From positions 248,001 through 312,000 of the forward strand of contig CALMNL010000005.1 in NCBI GenBank assembly GCA_937868765.1: a stretch of 64,000 nt of DNA, given 5' to 3'. Positions 6,700 to 16,200 of this stretch are shown here, in pieces. The notes under the pieces were generated by a model. The model was not told the origin of the DNA and did not search any database. It was given only the letters and a program-made list of their open reading frames with translations. Origin of the DNA: an uncultured Desulfatitalea sp. GTDB taxonomy: Bacteria; Desulfobacterota; Desulfobacteria; Desulfobacterales; Desulfosarcinaceae. The translations under genes were made by a program, and so were the position numbers. Numbering within the stretch: position 1 is the first letter of the stretch; every line of letters begins with the position of its first letter.

Positions 6700-8472
6700 T
6701 TATCGCCCCCAGTCGTGATGGTTCCCGTTGTTCAACAGGTCGCCGTAGATTTTCTGCACCATGCGTTCGATCTGCTCGGTGCTGGTTTGTTTGAGCAGCC
6801 GTTCCACGAAAGTCCTGGTCTGGTCGACGTCCAGCTGGCGGATGGCGTTCTTGACCATGGGAATGGACTGGGGGTTGGCGCTCAGCTCCTTGAGCCCCAG
6901 GCCCAGCAGGATGGGCACGTAGATCGGCTCGCCGGCCATTTCACCGCACATGAAGACCGGCTTGTCGTGGGCCGCGGCCGCATCGACGATCATCTTGAGC
7001 AGGCGCAGCACCGCCGGGTTGAGGGGGTTGTACAGGTAGGCCACGTCGCGGTTGCCGCGGTCGATGGCCATGGTGTACTGGATCAGGTCGTTGGTGCCGA
7101 TGCTGAAAAAGTCGACCTCCGGGGCCAGGGTGTCGGCCATGATGGCCGCCGACGGCACCTCGATCATGGCGCCCAGGGGAACCTTCTTCTGGTGGGGCAG
7201 GCCGTCCTGTTTCAACGAGTCGGCTGCCTTGGCCATCAACCGTTTGACCTCCAGGATCTCCTCGATCCGGGAGATCATGGGCACCAGCAGCCGCACTTTG
7301 CCATGATTTGCAGCCCGCAGGATGGCTCGCAGCTGGGTCAGGAACACCTCGGGTTTGTGCAGGCAGTAACGGATGGCGCGCAGGCCCAGCACGGGATTCT
7401 CCTCAGGGTCGGAGATGTAGGCCACCGCCTTGTCGCCGTTGATGTCCAGGGTGCGGATGGTCACCGGTTTGTCCGGCATCAGGTCCACCACATCCCGGTA
7501 GCTCTCGAAGAGCTCCTCCTCGCCGGGGAAATCCCGGCGGGCCATATATTGGAACTCGGTGCGGTACAGGCCGATGCCGTCGCCGCCGCGGTCCTTCACC
7601 GCCACCACCTCTTCGGGCAGCTCGATGTTGCCCATGACGGCCAGGTCGATGCCGTCCCGGGTCTTGGCCGGCAGGTGGCCGCTGCGGGCATACTGGGCGC
7701 GCCGCTCTTCGTAGAGGCTCTTGCGCGCCTCGGCTTCGGCCAGGGTCTCTTCGCTGGGGTTGATCACCACCACGCCGGCATTGCCGTCCAGCACGATGAT
7801 ATCGTCGTTGCGGATGATGCGCGTGGCCTGCTCGAGGCCGAGCACGGCCGGGATCTCCAGGCTGCGGGCGATGATGCTGGTGTGCGAGGCCTTGCCGCCG
7901 CGGTCGGTGACGAACCCCATGATGCGCTCCAGCTGGATCTGACTGGTTTCGGCCGGCGACAGGTCCGGCGCCACCAGGATCACCCGCTTGGTGATGGCGC
8001 CGATGCTCACCTCCTCGGCGCCGGTGAGGTGTTTCATCACCCGGTCGGAGACGTTGACCACGTCTTCGGCCCGGTCGCGCAGGTAGCCGTCGCCCATGCC
8101 CTCGAAGAGCGGCTTGATGGAGAGCACCACCTTGCGCAGGGCCCATTCGGCATTGATCAGCTCGTCTTCCATGGTCTCGATGGTGCGGCCGTAGAGCATC
8201 TTGTCCTTGAGCAGCACCACATGGGTCTCCAGGATCTTGGCGTTTTCGCGCAGCTCTTCGGGCGTGTCGGCGATGATCTGGTGCAGTTCGTCGATGGCCT
8301 TTTTAACGGCGGTTTTAAAGCGTTTTTTTTCCGCCTCCAGCTGGCCTTTGCCCAGGGTGTACTTGGGCACCACATCCACGCCTTCCCTGTCCATGAGGTA
8401 GGCTTTGCCGATGCAGATGCCCGGGGATCCGGCGATCCCGTGCAGCACGATTTCGTTTTTTCTGTCCGGCAT
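6700..8472 (-). CDS. ptsI: PTS enzyme I (PEP-protein phosphotransferase)
   Basis: A 590-residue enzyme that takes phosphate from phosphoenolpyruvate and passes it to HPr. N-terminal His domain carries GGKASHTSI with the phospho-accepting His; the C-terminal PEP-binding TIM barrel carries SIGTNDLIQYT and the catalytic Cys in FMCGEMAG. Length matches the family. The ATG at 8472 has GGAG about 10 bases upstream; a TTG at 8490 inside ptsH is an alternative. It follows ptsH directly. No enzyme II gene is in the window, so a regulatory PTS (nitrogen or mannose-type) is as likely as sugar transport. Confidence 0.93.
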   Translation of the reverse strand: MPDRKNEIVLHGIAGSPGICIGKAYLMDREGVDVVPKYTLGKGQLEAEKKRFKTAVKKAIDELHQIIADTPEELRENAKILETHVVLLKDKMLYGRTIETMEDELINAEWALRKVVLSIKPLFEGMGDGYLRDRAEDVVNVSDRVMKHLTGAEEVSIGAITKRVILVAPDLSPAETSQIQLERIMGFVTDRGGKASHTSIIARSLEIPAVLGLEQATRIIRNDDIIVLDGNAGVVVINPSEETLAEAEARKSLYEERRAQYARSGHLPAKTRDGIDLAVMGNIELPEEVVAVKDRGGDGIGLYRTEFQYMARRDFPGEEELFESYRDVVDLMPDKPVTIRTLDINGDKAVAYISDPEENPVLGLRAIRYCLHKPEVFLTQLRAILRAANHGKVRLLVPMISRIEEILEVKRLMAKAADSLKQDGLPHQKKVPLGAMIEVPSAAIMADTLAPEVDFFSIGTNDLIQYTMAIDRGNRDVAYLYNPLNPAVLRLLKMIVDAAAAHDKPVFMCGEMAGEPIYVPILLGLGLKELSANPQSIPMVKNAIRQLDVDQTRTFVERLLKQTSTEQIERMVQKIYGDLLNNGNHHDWGR

Positions 8473-8479
8473 GGGCCGA

Positions 8480-8761
8480 TTATTCTCCAAAACCGCCGGC
8501 CACCAGGGCGGCGATGCGCTCCAGCGTGTCCAGATCCTGCGGCGAGGCGATGGAAACCCGGATGGTATCGCCCTTGGCTGCCGCCAGGGTCAGCAGGTCG
8601 ATCACCTGCTTGGCATCGACTTGCAGATCCCCCAACTGAACCCAAACCTCTTTATCGGCCGATCGGGCAATTTTGGCAAGCTGTGCGGCCGATCTGGCGT
8701 GCAGTCCCAATTCGTTGACGATTACCAGATCCCGGTGAAGCGAATGCGCGTTGGATGCCAT
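8480..8761 (-). CDS. ptsH: HPr phosphocarrier protein
   Basis: A 93-residue HPr. The active His is in NELGLHARSA. The position equal to Ser46 of Gram-positive HPr, in VDAKQVIDLL, is Gln, so regulation by HPr kinase at that site is not possible. The ATG at 8761 gives the family length; the frame extends further to 8863 but the added residues are not HPr-like. The gene ends 7 bases before the ptsI ATG, forming a ptsH-ptsI-smpB operon read from the promoter at 8818-8847. Confidence 0.9.
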   Translation of the reverse strand: MASNAHSLHRDLVIVNELGLHARSAAQLAKIARSADKEVWVQLGDLQVDAKQVIDLLTLAAAKGDTIRVSIASPQDLDTLERIAALVAGGFGE

Positions 8762-8817
8762 CAAGCGTCGTGCCTGAAAAGAAGAATTGCGGATAGCGAT
8801 TGCATATAAAACGGCGC

Positions 8818-8847
8818 TTAGTACCATTATCGTCCGTGGCCTGTCAA
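8818..8847 (-). promoter_or_regulatory. Probable sigma-70 promoter of ptsH-ptsI-smpB
   Basis: On the minus strand TTGACA (8842-8847), 18 bases, TACTAA (8818-8823). It lies about 57 bases before the ptsH start. Confidence 0.5.
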
Positions 8848-8856
8848 CGCCTTGGA

Positions 8857-8885
8857 TTGACAATTGGGGCCCGGGCCGTTACAAA
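8857..8885 (+). promoter_or_regulatory. Probable sigma-70 promoter of the LOG-family gene
   Basis: TTGACA (8857-8862), 17 bases, TACAAA (8880-8885), divergent from the ptsH promoter with the two -35 boxes only 9 bases apart. Confidence 0.45.
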
Positions 8886-8947
8886 TCTTGCGGTCTGGCT
8901 GCCGTCGCATCTGCAGGGCGCCTCAATCGCTGACCTGAAGGAGCTTT

Positions 8948-9598
8948 ATGGAAAAACAATTCATCATCGATGATTTAGCGCTGGGTGAGTCCTGGCGCCT
9001 GTTCCGGATCATGGGCGAATTCGTGGAAGGGGTCGAAAACCTGCACGACCTGGGGCCTGCGGTGACCATCTTCGGGTCGGCGCGCATCAAACCCGGTGAT
9101 CCGGTCTACCAGATGGCCGAGCGCGTGGCCGGGCTTTTCGTCAAGGCCGGGTTCTCCGTGATCACCGGCGGGGGCGGGGGCGTCATGGAGGGGGCCAACA
9201 AGGGGGCGGCCGATGCCGGCGGCCAATCGGTGGGCTTGAACATCAAGCTGCCGTTCGAACAGGTGCCCAACCCCTATGCCAACCTGAAGGTGGAATTCAA
9301 ATATTTCTTCGTGCGCAAGGTGATGTTCCTCAAGTATGCGGCCGCCTACATCGCCCTGCCCGGCGGCTTCGGCACCCTGGACGAGGTGTTCGAGGTGATG
9401 ACCCTGATTCAGACCAAGCGCGTCAAGCCTTTCCCCATCATCCTCATGGGCAGCGACTACTGGTCCGGTCTGCTGGACTGGATCCAGGCGCGGTTGAAGC
9501 CGGCCGGGCTGATTTCGCCCGACGATATGGATATCATCCAGCTCATCGACGAGCCGGAAAAGGTGGTGGCGGCCGTCAAACGCATCGTGATCGTTTGA
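8948..9598 (+). CDS. LOG-family (TIGR00730) nucleotide-binding protein
   Basis: A 216-residue Rossmann-fold protein of the LOG/lysine-decarboxylase-like family. The signature PGGFGTLDE is at about residues 137-145, and GGGGGVMEGANKG provides the phosphate-binding loop. Plant and some bacterial members cleave ribose 5-phosphate from cytokinin nucleotides; bacterial members are often nucleotide 5'-phosphate ribosyl-hydrolases, so the substrate here is unknown. ATG with AAGGAG 5 bases upstream. Its stop overlaps the TTG start of the downstream regulator. Confidence 0.85.
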   Translation: MEKQFIIDDLALGESWRLFRIMGEFVEGVENLHDLGPAVTIFGSARIKPGDPVYQMAERVAGLFVKAGFSVITGGGGGVMEGANKGAADAGGQSVGLNIKLPFEQVPNPYANLKVEFKYFFVRKVMFLKYAAAYIALPGGFGTLDEVFEVMTLIQTKRVKPFPIILMGSDYWSGLLDWIQARLKPAGLISPDDMDIIQLIDEPEKVVAAVKRIVIV

Positions 9599-11202
9599 GC
9601 ATTGGAGCAGACGGCATTTTGACGGATAATCCCACATATGACACGCTCTCGCAGGAGATCGAGGCGCTCCGGCGTCAATCCGAGCGGCTGCTCGCGGTGG
9701 AAGGGGCTGTTCAGCGGCATAACGCCTATTTGACCGCCCTGCATGAGACCGCCCTGGACCTGATCGAAAAGCTGGACGCCCAGGAACTGCTGCAGACCAT
9801 CCTCGTGCGGGCCATGAGTCTGACCGGCACGGCCCACGGCTATATCTATCTGTGCATCGACGATGAGCGGTACATGGAGATGCAGGTCGGCACCGGTATT
9901 TTCGAGGGCCAGGTGGGGCGGCATGTCGCCTGGGGTGAAGGCTTGGGCGGCCAGGTTCGACAGCAGGCGCGGCCCATCGTGATCGATGACTACAAGCACT
10001 GGCCCGGACGGCTGCAGGGGGCCGCCCTCGACCCGGTGCACTGCGCGGTGGGCATCCCCTTGATGGCGGATCAACGCGTGCGCGGGGTCATCGGCCTGGC
10101 CCACCTTGCACCTGAACGCCGCTTCGACGAGGAGGACGTCCGGCTGCTGGAGCGGTTTGCGGCCCTGGCCATGCTGGCGCTGGAAAAAGGGGCCTTGTAC
10201 AAGGAGGTGCGGCACGAATTGAGCGAACGCCGCAAGGCGGAGGCCGCCATCCGCGCCAGCGAGCAGCGCTACCGAAACTTCCTGGAATCGTCCCCCGACC
10301 CCATCGTGGTGTACAACATGAATGGGGTGGCCACCTACATCAATCCGGCCTTCGAGCAGACCTTCGGCATGCCGCGCCAGGAGATTCTGGGAAAAAAGAT
10401 CGAGTTCGTACCACCCGAGGCGTGGCCCGAAACCCAGGCCGCCATTGATACCATGCTGGAAGGCAAGAAAATCAACCTGTTCGAAACCCAGCGCCTGACG
10501 CGTGACGGGCGCAAGCTGGACGTGCAGCTGAGTTCTTGCCTTTATACGGACGAGGCCGGGCGGCACATCGGCAACATCGTCACCTTGCGCGATATCTCCG
10601 ATCGCAAGCGGGCCGAGCGGGCCCTGCGCGACTACCAGGACCAGCTCGAAGAGCTCGTTCAGGAGCGCACCACCGAACTGAACGAGGCCAACCGGCAGTT
10701 GGGACGCGAGATCGAGGAGCGCAAGCGCGCCGAAAAGGCGCTGCTCCGCCGGGAGGTCGATCTGCAGGCCCAGTCCCAGCACCTGGAGGAGGTCAACACG
10801 GCGCTGCGGGTGCTGCTGCAGCAGCGGGTCGCGGACAAGAACGAGCTGCAGAAGAATGTGCTCAAGAACGTGAAGGAGCTGGTACTGCCCTATCTCGATC
10901 AGATGCAGAAGATGAACATGAACACGCGCCAGCAGACCCTTCTGCGCATTCTCTCATCCAACCTGGACAATATCGTGTCGCCCTTCATCAACCGGCTGTC
11001 GAGCCGCTTTGCGAGCCTGACCCCCACCGAGATCCGCATCGCCACCCTGGTCAAGGATGGCAAGACCAATAAGGAAATCGCCGATTTGATGGTGATTTCC
11101 CGGAATACGGTGCTCTTCCACCGCCACAATATCCGCAAGAAATTGAAGCTGACCGGCACGGCCGGCAATCTGCGCTCCCACCTGCTGACCCTGGAAGAGT
11201 AG
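9595..11202 (+). CDS. GAF-PAS sensor with C-terminal LuxR-type DNA-binding domain
   Basis: A 535-residue soluble sensor-regulator. Order: short N-terminus, GAF domain (about 45-195, with an LVRAMSLTGTAHGYIYL start), PAS domain (about 220-335, RYRNFLESSPDPIVVYNM), a long coiled coil (about 335-435), and a LuxR/GerE helix-turn-helix (about 462-530, LTPTEIRIATLVKDG, ISRNTVLFHRHNIRKKL). There is no receiver or kinase domain, so it probably senses a ligand directly. The start is uncertain: TTG at 9595 overlaps the previous stop, and TTG at 9619 has GGAG upstream. It may control the Liv operon that begins 160 bases downstream (inference). Confidence 0.85.
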   Translation: MSIGADGILTDNPTYDTLSQEIEALRRQSERLLAVEGAVQRHNAYLTALHETALDLIEKLDAQELLQTILVRAMSLTGTAHGYIYLCIDDERYMEMQVGTGIFEGQVGRHVAWGEGLGGQVRQQARPIVIDDYKHWPGRLQGAALDPVHCAVGIPLMADQRVRGVIGLAHLAPERRFDEEDVRLLERFAALAMLALEKGALYKEVRHELSERRKAEAAIRASEQRYRNFLESSPDPIVVYNMNGVATYINPAFEQTFGMPRQEILGKKIEFVPPEAWPETQAAIDTMLEGKKINLFETQRLTRDGRKLDVQLSSCLYTDEAGRHIGNIVTLRDISDRKRAERALRDYQDQLEELVQERTTELNEANRQLGREIEERKRAEKALLRREVDLQAQSQHLEEVNTALRVLLQQRVADKNELQKNVLKNVKELVLPYLDQMQKMNMNTRQQTLLRILSSNLDNIVSPFINRLSSRFASLTPTEIRIATLVKDGKTNKEIADLMVISRNTVLFHRHNIRKKLKLTGTAGNLRSHLLTLEE

Positions 11203-11239
11203 TGGGGAATACCCGCTATTATGCCGCTGGTTTCTAAAC

Positions 11240-11269
11240 TTGACAAGCGGTGCGTGGGTGCCTTTTAAT
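11240..11269 (+). promoter_or_regulatory. Probable promoter of the Liv operon
   Basis: TTGACA (11240-11245), 18 bases, TTTAAT (11264-11269), about 95 bases before the livG start, in the only gap between the regulator and the transporter genes. Confidence 0.45.
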
Positions 11270-11362
11270 GGAGCCAGGCTGCGAAGCGTCGTTCACTCTC
11301 TCCGGACAGCCTGATTTGCAGAAGTTCTGGCGCAGTTCACACGATTAAAACAGAGTGCTGAG

Positions 11363-12124
11363 ATGAACACGCTAACCGTTTCCGACGTCACCCTCGCCTT
11401 CGGCGGTCTCTATGCCTTATCCGATGTCAATCTGACGATCCAGGCGGGCTTGATCACCTCCATCATCGGACCCAATGGTGCCGGCAAAACCAGCATGCTC
11501 AACTGCATCTCCGGTTTTTATCACCCCACCCGCGGGGCGATCCGCTTCGGTGACAAGGTTCTGACCCATGCGTCGCCCCATCAGGTCTCCAACCTGGGCA
11601 TCGCCCGGGCCTTTCAGAACATCGAGCTGTTTCGCGGCATGACCGTCCTGGACAACCTCATGCTGGCCCGCCACCGCAAGCTGGACTACCGTTTCTGGCA
11701 CGCCCTGATCTACATGGGCCGGGCCTCCCGCCAGGAAGCGCTCAACCGGGCCTTCGTGGAGGAGATCATCGATTTCATGGAACTGGAACCTTACCGCAAG
11801 CAGGTGGTGGGCAGCCTGAGCTACGGTGTTCAAAAGCGCGTGGAGGTGGCCCGCGCCCTGACCCTGGACCCCGAGCTGCTGCTGCTGGACGAACCCATGG
11901 CCGGCATGAATATCGAGGAGAAGGAGGACATGGTGCGCTTCGTCCTCGATATCCAGAAAGAACGGCGCACCACCGTGGTGCTGGTGGAGCACGATCTGGG
12001 CGTGGTGATGGACATTTCCGACCAGATCTACGTGCTCGATTTCGGCCAGCTGATCGGATCCGGCCGGCCCGAAGAGGTGGCCCGTAACCCGAAGGTCATC
12101 GAAGCCTATATCGGAGAGGACTAG
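11363..12124 (+). CDS. livG: Liv-type ABC transporter ATPase, LivG
   Basis: A 253-residue ATP-binding subunit of a branched-chain-amino-acid-type importer. Walker A is GPNGAGKTS at about 36-44, the ABC signature is the variant LSYGVQKRVEVARAL, Walker B is LLLLDEP, and the switch His is in VLVEHDL. LivG-type features include ARAFQNIELF and MAGMN after Walker B. It opens an operon livG - acyl-CoA synthetase - livH - livM - binding protein - livF. In sulfate reducers such operons are thought to import carboxylic or aromatic acids as often as amino acids (inference from the synthetase genes). Confidence 0.9.
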   Translation: MNTLTVSDVTLAFGGLYALSDVNLTIQAGLITSIIGPNGAGKTSMLNCISGFYHPTRGAIRFGDKVLTHASPHQVSNLGIARAFQNIELFRGMTVLDNLMLARHRKLDYRFWHALIYMGRASRQEALNRAFVEEIIDFMELEPYRKQVVGSLSYGVQKRVEVARALTLDPELLLLDEPMAGMNIEEKEDMVRFVLDIQKERRTTVVLVEHDLGVVMDISDQIYVLDFGQLIGSGRPEEVARNPKVIEAYIGED

Positions 12125-12185
12125 GACGGCGCCGGGCCCTGACCATCGGTGCCCGCGTGCTTCGCGCCTGTCGCAGAAAGGACCC

Positions 12186-14102
12186 ATGGCAAACCGGGAA
12201 TCGCTGCTGGAAATGACTATCCCCCAACTGCTGCGCTGGCGGGTCGATCAGACCGGTGAGCGGGTGGCCCTGCGCGAAAAAGAGTTCGGCATCTGGCACA
12301 GCCTCACCTGGCGCGAGTATTATGAAAAGGTGCGCCAGGCCGCCCTGGGGCTGACGGCCATCGGGCTGGAGCGGGGCGAGACCATCGCCCTGATCACCGA
12401 CAACATTCCCGAGATGCTCATCCTGGCCATCGGCGCCCAATCGTTGGGGGCCGTCTCCGCCGGGATCTACCAGAGCAGCCTGCCCCATGAGATCGCCGAT
12501 ATTCTCAACTATATCGAGGCCACCCTGGTCTTCTGCGACGATCAGGAGCAGGTGGACAAGCTGGTGGAGGTACGGGCCAAAATCCCCCGCGTGCGCAAGG
12601 TGGTGTATGAAGATCCCCGCGGCATGCGCGGCTATCGCAAGGACGACTGGTTCGTCCTCATCGACGACCTCTACCGTCTGGGCCAGGCGGCCGAAGCCGA
12701 GGATGCCGCCCGGTTCGACCGGCTGATCGCCCAGGGCCGGCCCGACGACGTGTGCCACCTGTGCCTGACTTCAGGCACCACCGGCCTGCCCAAGGGGGCC
12801 ATGATGACCCACCGCAACTACATCAACATGGGTGTGCGCATCACCGAGGCAGACTACCTGGCCCCCACCGACGAGTATGTCTCGTTCCTGCCCTTTGCCT
12901 GGATCGGCGAGCAGATGAACTCGTTCGGCGTGGCCCTGGCCACCGGCATCACCATCAATTTTCCCGAGTCGGTGGAGACCATCATGTCCGATCTCAAGGA
13001 GATCGGGCCGCACTTCATGTTCGGCGCGCCGCGCATCTACGAGACGATCCGATCCCAGATCTGGCTGCGCATCGACGAGAGCTACTGGCTCAACCGCAAA
13101 TGCTACCAGTACTTCATGGGCATCGGCGAGAAGGCGGCCGCCTACCGCATGACCGGCCGCCGGATGCCCCCGGGGCTGGCCGTGCTGGCCTGGATCGGAA
13201 AGACCCTGGTGTTCAATCCCCTGATCAACCAGCTGGGCCTGCTGCGGCTGCGGCGGGCCTACACCGGCGGCGCGGCCCTGGGACCGGAACTGTTCACCTT
13301 CTACCAGGCCATCGGCGTCAACCTCAAACAGATCTACGGGCAAACCGAGATCACCGGCATCGCCTACATGCACCGGGACGGCGACGTTCGGCCCGACACC
13401 GTGGGCAAACCGCTGCCCGGTACCGAATGCCGCATCTCGGAAAAGGGCGAGATCCTTTCGCGTTCGGCTTCGGTGTGCGCCGGTTACTACAAGCTGCCCG
13501 ACAAGACCGAAGAGCTGCTGGAAGAGGGCTGGCTCCACTCGGGCGACGCGGGCTACATCGACGAGCACGGCCACCTGGTGGTCATCGACCGGCTCTCCGA
13601 CGTGATGCACACCCGGGAGGGGCTCATGTTCAGCCCCATGTTCCTGGAGAACAAGCTCAAATTCAGCCCCTATATCAAGGAAGCGGTGGTCTTCGGCAAC
13701 CAGCAGGCGTACGTGGCGGCCCTGCTCAACATCGATCCCATCATCGTGGGCAAGTGGGCCGAGGACCGGCGCATATCGTTCACCACCTTCATGGATCTGT
13801 CCCAGAAGCCGGAGGTGGCCGACCTGGTCCGCCGCGAGATCGAGGCCATCAATGCGCGGGTGGAGAAGGCGCATTTCAAGATCCAGCGCTTCGCCATCCT
13901 TTACAAGCTGCTGGACGTGGACGACGGTGAGCTTACCAAGACCGGCAAGATCCGGCGCGAGTTCGTCCAGAAGCGCTACCAGGCGCTCTACGACGCGCTG
14001 TACGATCCCGCCGTCGAACGCAAGAAGGTCTCGGCCACCTATCAGTATCAGGACGGGCAGACCACGACGGTGGAGACGGAGATGCAGTTTTATACGATAT
14101 GA
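12186..14102 (+). CDS. Long-chain-type acyl-CoA synthetase within the Liv operon
   Basis: A 638-residue adenylate-forming ligase that should activate a carboxylic acid to its CoA thioester using ATP. The P-loop TSGTTGLPKG is at about 195-204, the adenine motif YGQTEITG is at about 384-391, and the C-terminal catalytic Lys is present in TKTGKIRRE near 588. It resembles FadD15-type enzymes of actinobacteria and deltaproteobacteria. ATG with AAAGGA upstream. Lying between livG and livH, it probably traps the imported acid by CoA activation. The substrate cannot be read from the sequence. Confidence 0.88.
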   Translation: MANRESLLEMTIPQLLRWRVDQTGERVALREKEFGIWHSLTWREYYEKVRQAALGLTAIGLERGETIALITDNIPEMLILAIGAQSLGAVSAGIYQSSLPHEIADILNYIEATLVFCDDQEQVDKLVEVRAKIPRVRKVVYEDPRGMRGYRKDDWFVLIDDLYRLGQAAEAEDAARFDRLIAQGRPDDVCHLCLTSGTTGLPKGAMMTHRNYINMGVRITEADYLAPTDEYVSFLPFAWIGEQMNSFGVALATGITINFPESVETIMSDLKEIGPHFMFGAPRIYETIRSQIWLRIDESYWLNRKCYQYFMGIGEKAAAYRMTGRRMPPGLAVLAWIGKTLVFNPLINQLGLLRLRRAYTGGAALGPELFTFYQAIGVNLKQIYGQTEITGIAYMHRDGDVRPDTVGKPLPGTECRISEKGEILSRSASVCAGYYKLPDKTEELLEEGWLHSGDAGYIDEHGHLVVIDRLSDVMHTREGLMFSPMFLENKLKFSPYIKEAVVFGNQQAYVAALLNIDPIIVGKWAEDRRISFTTFMDLSQKPEVADLVRREIEAINARVEKAHFKIQRFAILYKLLDVDDGELTKTGKIRREFVQKRYQALYDALYDPAVERKKVSATYQYQDGQTTTVETEMQFYTI

Positions 14103-14132
14103 AAACCTAAAACTTAAAACGGTATATTAGCC

Positions 14133-15026
14133 ATGGCCTACTTTCTCCAACTCGTGATTTCCGGCATCGTCGTCGGCTCGATCTACGCCCTCTCCGGCCT
14201 GGGCTTCGTGCTGATCTACAAGTCTTCCCGGGTGCTGAACATCGCCCACGGCCAGATCATCGCCTCGGGCGCGTTCATCACCTATGCGCTGACGGTGTGG
14301 CTGGAGATCCCGCTTTATATCTCCTTTTTCATCAGCATGGGGGCGACCTTTTTCCTGGCCATGAGCGTGGAGCGGGTTTTTTTGCGCCGCCTGATCGGCG
14401 AGCCGATCATCTCGGTGATCATGGTCACCATCGGGTTGATGTCGATCCTGGACGGCATCATCTATTTGACGCCCTTCGGCAGCGTCAACTACTCGTTCCC
14501 CGAGTTCTTCCCCAAGACACCGGTCAACATCGGTCCGGCCACCATCTCCTGGACCCAGCTGGTGGGCCTGATCATCACCTTCGTGCTCATCGGGCTCTTC
14601 TCCTGGTTTTTCAAACGCTCCACGGTGGGCATCTCCATGCGGGCCGTGTCCGACGATCAGTTCGCCTCCATGTCGGTGGGCATTTCGGTGCCCCGGGTGT
14701 TCGGCCTGGCCTGGGCCATGGCCGGCATGAGCGCCGCGGCGGCCGGCGGCATCATCGGCAACATCACCGGCCTGAATTTTGAAACACTGCATGCCTTCGG
14801 CATCATTGTCTTTCCGGTGGTGATCCTGGGCGGCCTGGACTCGATCATCGGCGCGGTGGTGGCCGGTATCATCATGGGCCTGATCCAGCAGTTCGCCTCG
14901 GGCTACCTGGACGGCAAGTGGGGGCTCAACGGCACGGCCGACGTGCTGCCATATGTCATTTTGCTGGTCATTTTGTTGTTCAAGCCCCATGGGTTGTTCG
15001 GGACCCATGAGATCGAAAGGGTGTGA
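14133..15026 (+). CDS. livH: Liv-type ABC permease, LivH
   Basis: A 297-residue inner-membrane permease with about eight hydrophobic segments. It begins MAYFLQLVISGIVVGSIYALSG-like residues, and the permease coupling region is GISMRAVSDDQFASMSVGI at about 166-184. It ends in FKPHGLFG, a family hallmark. It pairs with LivM ten bases downstream to form the channel. Confidence 0.92.
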   Translation: MAYFLQLVISGIVVGSIYALSGLGFVLIYKSSRVLNIAHGQIIASGAFITYALTVWLEIPLYISFFISMGATFFLAMSVERVFLRRLIGEPIISVIMVTIGLMSILDGIIYLTPFGSVNYSFPEFFPKTPVNIGPATISWTQLVGLIITFVLIGLFSWFFKRSTVGISMRAVSDDQFASMSVGISVPRVFGLAWAMAGMSAAAAGGIIGNITGLNFETLHAFGIIVFPVVILGGLDSIIGAVVAGIIMGLIQQFASGYLDGKWGLNGTADVLPYVILLVILLFKPHGLFGTHEIERV

Positions 15027-15035
15027 GGGAAATCC

Positions 15036-16130
15036 ATGTCCGCCAATCGCTGGTTCGCCACGGGAAATTTTTTCAGCGCCTATCGCGATGAGCAGCGCAT
15101 CTTTACCACGCACCTGGACCGCGCCATCTTCATCACTTTTCTGGCGGCGCTGTTCATCTGGCCCCTGTGCTTCGAGGTCAGCAGTAAATACATGCTGGTG
15201 CTCGACAACATCCTGATCGCCATGGTGGCCATCATCGGGCTGAACCTGGTGACCGGCTTCGCCGGGCTGATCTCCATCGGCCATGCCGCTTTCGTGGGGG
15301 TGGGGGCTTATACCCTGGCGCTGCTGGCCCGCACCATCGGCGACTCCCATGTGATCATCACCCATGCCTGGCCTTTGATGCTGCTGGCCTGTGGCGCCAT
15401 GGGGGCCGTGTTCGGCGGCTTCGTGGGGTTGCCGGCCCTGCGTCTCAAGCACCTTTATCTGGCCATCGCCACCCTTTCCTTCCAGATGATCTTCCAGTGG
15501 ACCATCAATTTCCTGCCGCTCTTCAACCAGGGCCAGACCATTCCTGTCGGCCGCGTCTTCTGGTTCACCGGCGAAGTCTCCCGTCGGGATCACTACTTTT
15601 TCTGGTACTATGTAACCTTGACCATCGTGGTGATCTTCGGGCTTTCGGTACGCAACCTGTTGCGCACGCGCTACGGCCGCAGCTTGGTGGCGGTGCGCGA
15701 CAACGACCGCGCCGCCGACGCCATGGGCATGCACCCGGGCCTGACCAAGGTCTACGCCTTCGGCCTGGCCGGATTCTTCGCCGGGGTGGCCGGCGGCCTG
15801 CACGCCTATCTTTATCGGGGGGTGGGTATCGAGTCCTTTATGCTGCACCAATCCATCACCTACCTGGCCATGGCCATCGTGGGCGGACTGGGAACCCTCA
15901 CGGGCGCCTTCTTCGGTCCGGCGGCCATCCGGCTGCTGGATTTGCAGGTGGAGAATCTGGTGGGGTGGTCGGCGCAATTCCTGCCCGCCACCATGAACCT
16001 GGCCACGGCCCTCAAGCCGTTGACCTTCGGTCTGGTGATCGTTCTGTTTCTCATGTTTGAACCGCGCGGTATCGCCAATTGGTGGCGCATCTGCCGCGTC
16101 TACATTAAACTCTGGCCGTTCCGGTATTGA
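15036..16130 (+). CDS. livM: Liv-type ABC permease, LivM
   Basis: A 364-residue permease with about nine to ten hydrophobic segments. Typical features: LNLVTGFAGLISIGHAAFVGVGAY at about 68-90 and the cytoplasmic coupling loop GRSLVAVRDNDRAADAMGM at about 215-233. It ends with FEPRGIANWW. It has an N-terminal extension of about 35 residues before the first segment. ATG with AGGGAAA upstream. Confidence 0.92.
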   Translation: MSANRWFATGNFFSAYRDEQRIFTTHLDRAIFITFLAALFIWPLCFEVSSKYMLVLDNILIAMVAIIGLNLVTGFAGLISIGHAAFVGVGAYTLALLARTIGDSHVIITHAWPLMLLACGAMGAVFGGFVGLPALRLKHLYLAIATLSFQMIFQWTINFLPLFNQGQTIPVGRVFWFTGEVSRRDHYFFWYYVTLTIVVIFGLSVRNLLRTRYGRSLVAVRDNDRAADAMGMHPGLTKVYAFGLAGFFAGVAGGLHAYLYRGVGIESFMLHQSITYLAMAIVGGLGTLTGAFFGPAAIRLLDLQVENLVGWSAQFLPATMNLATALKPLTFGLVIVLFLMFEPRGIANWWRICRVYIKLWPFRY

Positions 16131-16200
16131 ACCGGAGCGGCCGGGGCTGAAAATGTATGAATGGGTCGTTCGCAAACACCCGCGAGAAGGGAGGAAAAAA

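Noticed and set aside
6469-8718. 749-codon plus-strand frame opposite ptsI and ptsH
   Set aside because: Antisense shadow of ptsI/ptsH, which have all catalytic motifs; no ribosome site.
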